64,000 bases of DNA from Pannonibacter sp. SL95 (GTDB lineage: Bacteria; Pseudomonadota; Alphaproteobacteria; Rhizobiales; Stappiaceae). Within the stretch, counting starts at the first letter, position 1. Each line of letters begins with the position of its first letter. Both the position numbers and the translations under genes were made by a program. Where the stretch lies: NCBI RefSeq assembly GCF_026672425.1, contig NZ_JAPPRC010000003.1, forward strand, positions 850,501 through 914,500, read 5' to 3'. Below the pieces are notes generated by a model. That model did no database searches, was not told the origin of the DNA, and saw only the letters and a program-made list of their open reading frames with translations. Shown piece by piece: positions 63,575 through 64,000 of this stretch.

Positions 63575-64000
63575 ATGAAGAGTCTTGCAGCAGCCGGCGT
63601 CTCCCTCGCCGTTCTCGCCGCTGTCTCGGGCCAGGCGTTCGCGGCTGACCTTCCGCAGTCGACCTATCCGGCAACCGACTATAGCGCGCCGGTCGACAAT
63701 TCCCGTTTTGACTGGTCTGGTTTCTACTTCGGTGGCAACCTTGGCTGGGGCTGGGGCCAGTTCCGCACCCAGTCGACCCCGACCGGCAAGTTCAATGCCG
63801 ACACGCACGGCGTCGGGTTCGGTGTCCATGGTGGCTACAACCATGAGATTTTCCCGAACTTCATCGCCGGTGTCGAAGCCGACCTGCAGTACTCGGATCT
63901 GGAAAAGCGCCGCGTGTCGAACGGCATCAGCGTTCGCGCCAGCTCCAACTGGAACGGCAGCCTGCGCGGTCGTCTGGGCGTGACCTTTGATCGCTTCATG
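63575..64000 (+). CDS. Outer-membrane beta-barrel protein (Omp25/RopB-like), 3' end cut by window
   Basis: The open frame of 142 codons continues past the window edge. A signal peptide (MKSLAAAGVSLAVLAAVSG, cleavage near AFAAD) is followed by WSGFYFGGNLGWGWG, the first strand of the small Omp25/31 beta-barrel family, and then alternating hydrophobic strands (GVGFGVHGGYNHEI, IAGVEADLQYSD, GSLRGRLGVTFD). ATG 63575 is 7 bases after GGAG; a tandem ATG 63569 is too close. It is a major surface protein of the Hyphomicrobiales. Confidence 0.9.
   Translation, partial: MKSLAAAGVSLAVLAAVSGQAFAADLPQSTYPATDYSAPVDNSRFDWSGFYFGGNLGWGWGQFRTQSTPTGKFNADTHGVGFGVHGGYNHEIFPNFIAGVEADLQYSDLEKRRVSNGISVRASSNWNGSLRGRLGVTFDRFM

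Overview
The window is about 64 kb of high-GC, densely packed chromosome. Gene content and order point to an alphaproteobacterium of the Hyphomicrobiales (Rhizobiales). Supporting marks are petABC with separate cytochrome b and c1, an MbfA-type ferritin/VIT1 iron exporter, the blocks uvrC..pgsA-moaD-moaE and prs..rplY..pth-ychF, a DUF6111 gene between cca and a Nudix gene, and an Omp25/RopB-like porin. A Stappiaceae-type genome (Pannonibacter/Roseibium relatives) is my guess; no rRNA or other decisive marker is present. I found no convincing tRNA, rRNA or CRISPR.

Layout. 0.2-3.5 kb: an acetyltransferase facing a tightly overlapped minus-strand operon (DUF1285, CoA-type Nudix, DUF6111, cca). 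3.7-10.6 kb: a plus-strand MoxR-DUF58-DUF4159-VWA/GATase operon resembling the Bat systems. 10.6-14.2 kb: hemF, trmL, and a glyoxalase III/AraC divergent pair across an AT-rich gap. 14.3-20.7 kb: two paralogous ABC half-exporters with a DUF2177 protein, a chemoreceptor with a very small sensor domain, a leader-like 27-codon ORF and a small membrane protein between them. 21-23.8 kb: petABC (cytochrome bc1) ending in a strong terminator. 24-31 kb: mtnP, a LysE exporter, apt-bluB-GNAT, two MaoC-like genes, a small secreted protein, mbfA, and an AraC/GyrI regulator.

31-46.9 kb: a conserved housekeeping block, interrupted. ychF, pth, rplY and prs should be close neighbours. Here an IS110-family element, an OxyR-like regulator and two tiny genes lie between pth and rplY, and a MarR/unknown periplasmic pair and a MOSC gene lie between rplY and prs. 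Both ychF and pgeF carry frame breaks of the same size. lgt-midA-pgeF-M24 follow. 47-48.2 kb: a repeat field of about 220-bp tandem units built from palindromes, plus a small secreted ORF. 48.3-54.2 kb: ubiK-ybjN-proC, a TetR regulator, csaA, and a histidine kinase/PetR-like/PetP-like regulatory operon that may link to petABC 30 kb away. 54.4-64 kb: a Bcr/CflA transporter, moaE-moaD-pgsA, a GNAT, HlyU, tdk, a membrane EEP phosphatase-fold protein, uvrC, an SDR, and the start of an outer-membrane beta-barrel gene cut by the window edge.

Functionally most of the window is core metabolism: tRNA end repair and modification, heme, methylthioadenosine/adenine salvage, PRPP, molybdopterin, lipoprotein and phospholipid synthesis, the bc1 complex and DNA repair. 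The accessory signals are the IS110 element with a strongly structured RNA-like upstream region, an OxyR-like protein lacking the usual first redox cysteine whose gene starts right beside an OxyR-type operator, paired inverted repeats of several unrelated families, and two broken housekeeping genes.
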